NCBI GenBank assembly: GCA_036653735.1
Contig: JAVVTI010000040.1
Span: forward strand, 1 to 7,853
Reading direction: 5' to 3'
Origin: CAVCAD01 sp036653735
Lineage (GTDB): Bacteria > Bacillota_I > Bacilli_A > RF39 > UBA660
Length of the DNA stretch: 7,853 nucleotides
The notes under the pieces are model-generated. The model did not search any database. It had not been told where the DNA came from and saw nothing but the letters and a program-made list of their open reading frames with translations. Positions within the stretch are counted from its first letter, which is position 1. Each line of letters begins with the position of its first letter. Shown one piece after another: positions 5,939 to 7,853 of this stretch. The position numbers were made by a program, and so were the translations under genes.

Positions 5939-6963
5939 TATTTATTCTCCTCACTTAATTTTAATATTTCTTTTTCTTCTTCTACAGCTTCTATTAATTC
6001 TTTTTCAGTTGGCAAATGTAATTTATATGTAGAGGCAAAAATATTTTTATTATCTTCTGGAAGAGTATACTTTACTACCGTTTTATTATTCAATGTAGAA
6101 AGCAATATTCCAACTGTTTTATTTTCATCCTTACTAATAACTTCCCTATCATAATAATTAACATACATTTGCATTTGACCAATATCTTGATGAGTTACTT
6201 TACCTATTTTCAAATCTATTATAACAAAACATTTAATTAATCTATTATAAAATACTAAATCAGGATAAAAATGATCTTCTTCTAAGGTGATTCTAACTTG
6301 TGAACCAACAAACATAAATCCTTTACCAAGTTCAAGTAAAAATTCTTTCAAATGTTCTAAAATATTTTTTTCTAAATCACTTTCTAAATATCTAGTATTT
6401 TCTTTAATATCTAAAAACTCTAAAACAAAAGGATCTTTTACTAAATCTTTACTTGATTTTAACAGCTGACCTTTGCTTGAAAGTTCTAAAACTTTTTTAT
6501 TATCTGCAGATATTAATAATCTTTCGTATAACAACGATCCTATTTGTCTTTGCAATTCTCTGACACTCCATTTAGAATCAATACATTCATTTATATAAAA
6601 ATTTCTTTTGTTTTCTTCATCTATTTTAATTATCTCTAGATAATGTGTCCAACTTAATTCGTTCATCACTGATGACTGAATTGGAAATAAAGAGTAGAAT
6701 TTTCTCATTCTTCTTAAATTAATAATAGAAAACCCTTTTCCAAACTCATTAGTTAGTTTATTTGATAATTTTTCTAATACAGTATTACCATAAGAAGCTC
6801 TCTCATCACCTTGTTGTATCTCCATTATAGCTTTACCAATATTCCAATATAAATTAATCATTTCAACATTTATAGTATAATATACTTTATTTCGTGAATT
6901 TATTACTAACCTTTTAATATCCTCAAACAATGGATTAATATTTTCTAAACTATTATTTTTCAA
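5938..6963 (-). CDS. DUF1016 / YhcG-type PDDEXK nuclease-like protein inside the BREX operon
   Basis: This 341-aa protein has the two-part layout of the DUF1016 (YhcG) family. The N-terminal helical domain (about 10-155) contains NLYWNIGKAIMEIQQG and SWTHYLEI and is thought to bind DNA or a partner. The C-terminal PDDEXK nuclease domain (about 175-325) contains GKGFMFVGSQVRI, then YPDLVFYNR and FVIIDLKIG, giving the expected PD...D-x-K catalytic set, then IGQMQMYVNYYD. The catalytic residues look intact. Such proteins recur beside restriction-modification and BREX genes, but their role is not established. The start is taken as the TTG at 6961-6963, 8 nt after AGGAGG. The upstream GTG (6970-6972) overlaps that site. 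It begins 18 nt after pglX and ends in the first base of pglZ, so it belongs to the operon. Confidence 0.88.
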   Translation of the reverse strand: MKNNSLENINPLFEDIKRLVINSRNKVYYTINVEMINLYWNIGKAIMEIQQGDERASYGNTVLEKLSNKLTNEFGKGFSIINLRRMRKFYSLFPIQSSVMNELSWTHYLEIIKIDEENKRNFYINECIDSKWSVRELQRQIGSLLYERLLISADNKKVLELSSKGQLLKSSKDLVKDPFVLEFLDIKENTRYLESDLEKNILEHLKEFLLELGKGFMFVGSQVRITLEEDHFYPDLVFYNRLIKCFVIIDLKIGKVTHQDIGQMQMYVNYYDREVISKDENKTVGILLSTLNNKTVVKYTLPEDNKNIFASTYKLHLPTEKELIEAVEEEKEILKLSEENK

Positions 6964-6971
6964 TAATGACA

Positions 6972-6977
6972 CCTCCT
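6972..6977 (-). promoter_or_regulatory. Shine-Dalgarno site placing the start of the DUF1016 gene at TTG
   Basis: A perfect AGGAGG lies in the short gap between the pglX stop and the next gene. The in-frame GTG at 6970-6972 overlaps its last base and cannot be served by it. The TTG at 6961-6963 sits at the ideal 8-nt distance. TTG is therefore the likelier start, three codons downstream of the longest frame. Confidence 0.6.
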
Positions 6978-6981
6978 TTAA

Positions 6982-7853
6982 TTATTTAGTATTGCCTAGA
7001 ATGATTTCTTCTTTATTAGTTTTTGGATTTAGATATGTAAATTTAGCATAATTAACTACTACACCATCATCTAAATCTATATCTATCATTTTATTAGCAA
7101 CATATGCTATCTTTTCGTAATATTCTTTGACTTCTTGAATTTTGCTATTTAATTCTATCTTTTTCTTTTCCATCTCTTTTTTATCAGTAAGAGATAAATC
7201 AGTAGATAACTTATATTCTACATCGGATAATAATTTATCATAGGTTGTTTGAACTTTTGGAATATATTTAGTTCTAATAGAAGCAACTAAATCTTTACTA
7301 TATCTATGCATATAAATTACACATTTAAAACCGTTTTTCTTACCACTATCAAATAACCAATAAATAGGTCTTTTTTTATATGTTTTAACATGATCATTAT
7401 AGAAATCATTAACAAAGTATCTTCTAATTGTATCTTCACTTGTTTCAGTTCCTCTTTTACCTAATGTTTCAGCCACATACTCTAAATTTTCATATAATGT
7501 TTCTTTTCCATAAACTACTTCTATAAATTTTTTAAATCTTGTTACCATATCATCATTAAAATATGCTTCATCTGTAATAGGAATTATATTATCAGTATCT
7601 GCGTTGAATGTTTTATATTTAGATGAATCAAATTCTCCGCCTGCATATATTAGTCCATCTTCATCTAATGAATATCTTCCAAACATACATCCAACTGCAT
7701 AACTTATTAACGATTTAATTTCTCTTGTTCTATCTGCTTTTCTTATAGTAATATCTTTATCTTCAAGTTCCGGTGTTAATTCATCTTGTAGTCCATAAAT
7801 ATCTATAAATATTCTATTTAGTTCTTCTTCATTCTGTTTTAGTTTATTAAACC
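6982..7853 (-). CDS. pglX: BREX type 1 adenine-specific DNA methyltransferase PglX (C-terminal part)
   Basis: PglX methylates an adenine in the BREX recognition sequence, marking host DNA, and takes part in phage exclusion. The window holds only the last 289 codons of a protein normally about 1,200 aa long. The frame is open to the right edge with no stop, and the Met at 7684-7686 is internal. Diagnostic PglX segments are RIFIDIYGLQDELTP near the edge, LISYAVGCMFGRYSLDEDGL, TSEDTIRRYFVNDFYNDH and PIYWLFDSGKKNGFKCVIYM followed by HRYSKD. A Lys/Glu-rich coiled-coil stretch follows near the C-terminus. The methyltransferase catalytic motif (NPPY type) would be upstream and is not visible. It is the first gene seen of the pglX, DUF1016, pglZ operon. 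brxA, brxB and brxC are expected beyond the right edge. Confidence 0.94.
   Translation of the reverse strand, partial: FNKLKQNEEELNRIFIDIYGLQDELTPELEDKDITIRKADRTREIKSLISYAVGCMFGRYSLDEDGLIYAGGEFDSSKYKTFNADTDNIIPITDEAYFNDDMVTRFKKFIEVVYGKETLYENLEYVAETLGKRGTETSEDTIRRYFVNDFYNDHVKTYKKRPIYWLFDSGKKNGFKCVIYMHRYSKDLVASIRTKYIPKVQTTYDKLLSDVEYKLSTDLSLTDKKEMEKKKIELNSKIQEVKEYYEKIAYVANKMIDIDLDDGVVVNYAKFTYLNPKTNKEEIILGNTK

Noticed and set aside
6287..6469. Plus-strand 60-codon frame inside the DUF1016 gene
   Set aside because: It is antisense to the conserved nuclease domain and has low-complexity Ser/Lys composition.

Overview
The window is very AT-rich (roughly three quarters A+T in the long genes), and every convincing gene lies on the minus strand. 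Codon use, strong AGGAGG-type ribosome sites and protein similarity point to a low-GC Firmicute, most likely a clostridial relative. TGA is used as a stop, so the genetic code is standard. The window looks like one end of an integrated defence island.

Read in the direction of transcription (high to low coordinates), it opens inside pglX, the adenine methyltransferase of a type 1 BREX phage-defence system (6982-7853, C-terminal 289 residues only). Next come a DUF1016/YhcG-type PDDEXK nuclease-like gene (5938-6963) and pglZ, the BREX alkaline-phosphatase-superfamily protein (3395-5938). Spacing is tight and the last two overlap by one base at TAATG, so these three form an operon. Where brxL would normally follow pglZ there is instead a decayed restriction-endonuclease-like gene (2891-3383). 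It carries two nonsense codons and a one-base frameshift.

A sparsely coding stretch (2376-2890) follows. It holds a 47-codon ORF with a strong Shine-Dalgarno sequence and a perfect 14-bp hairpin just after it. Then come a 165-aa HAD-fold 5'(3')-deoxyribonucleotidase-like gene (1878-2375), a probable terminator, and a 525-aa large serine recombinase (131-1708) that is the likely integrase of the island.

The first 55 bases have higher GC. On the minus strand they encode GVTLPFLSYGGSSLLVSI, the signature of SEDS-family proteins (FtsW/SpoVE type). The reading frame meets a TAA four codons upstream of this motif. The island therefore appears to end here, inserted in a host ftsW/spoVE-family gene, with the junction near 50-62 beside the recombinase.

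The most interesting reading is that a BREX island is inserted in a SEDS cell-wall polymerase gene next to a large serine recombinase. If the target is spoVE, it could resemble the skin-type elements that interrupt sporulation genes and excise in the mother cell. That last step is inference. The other island end and the rest of the BREX operon are outside the window.
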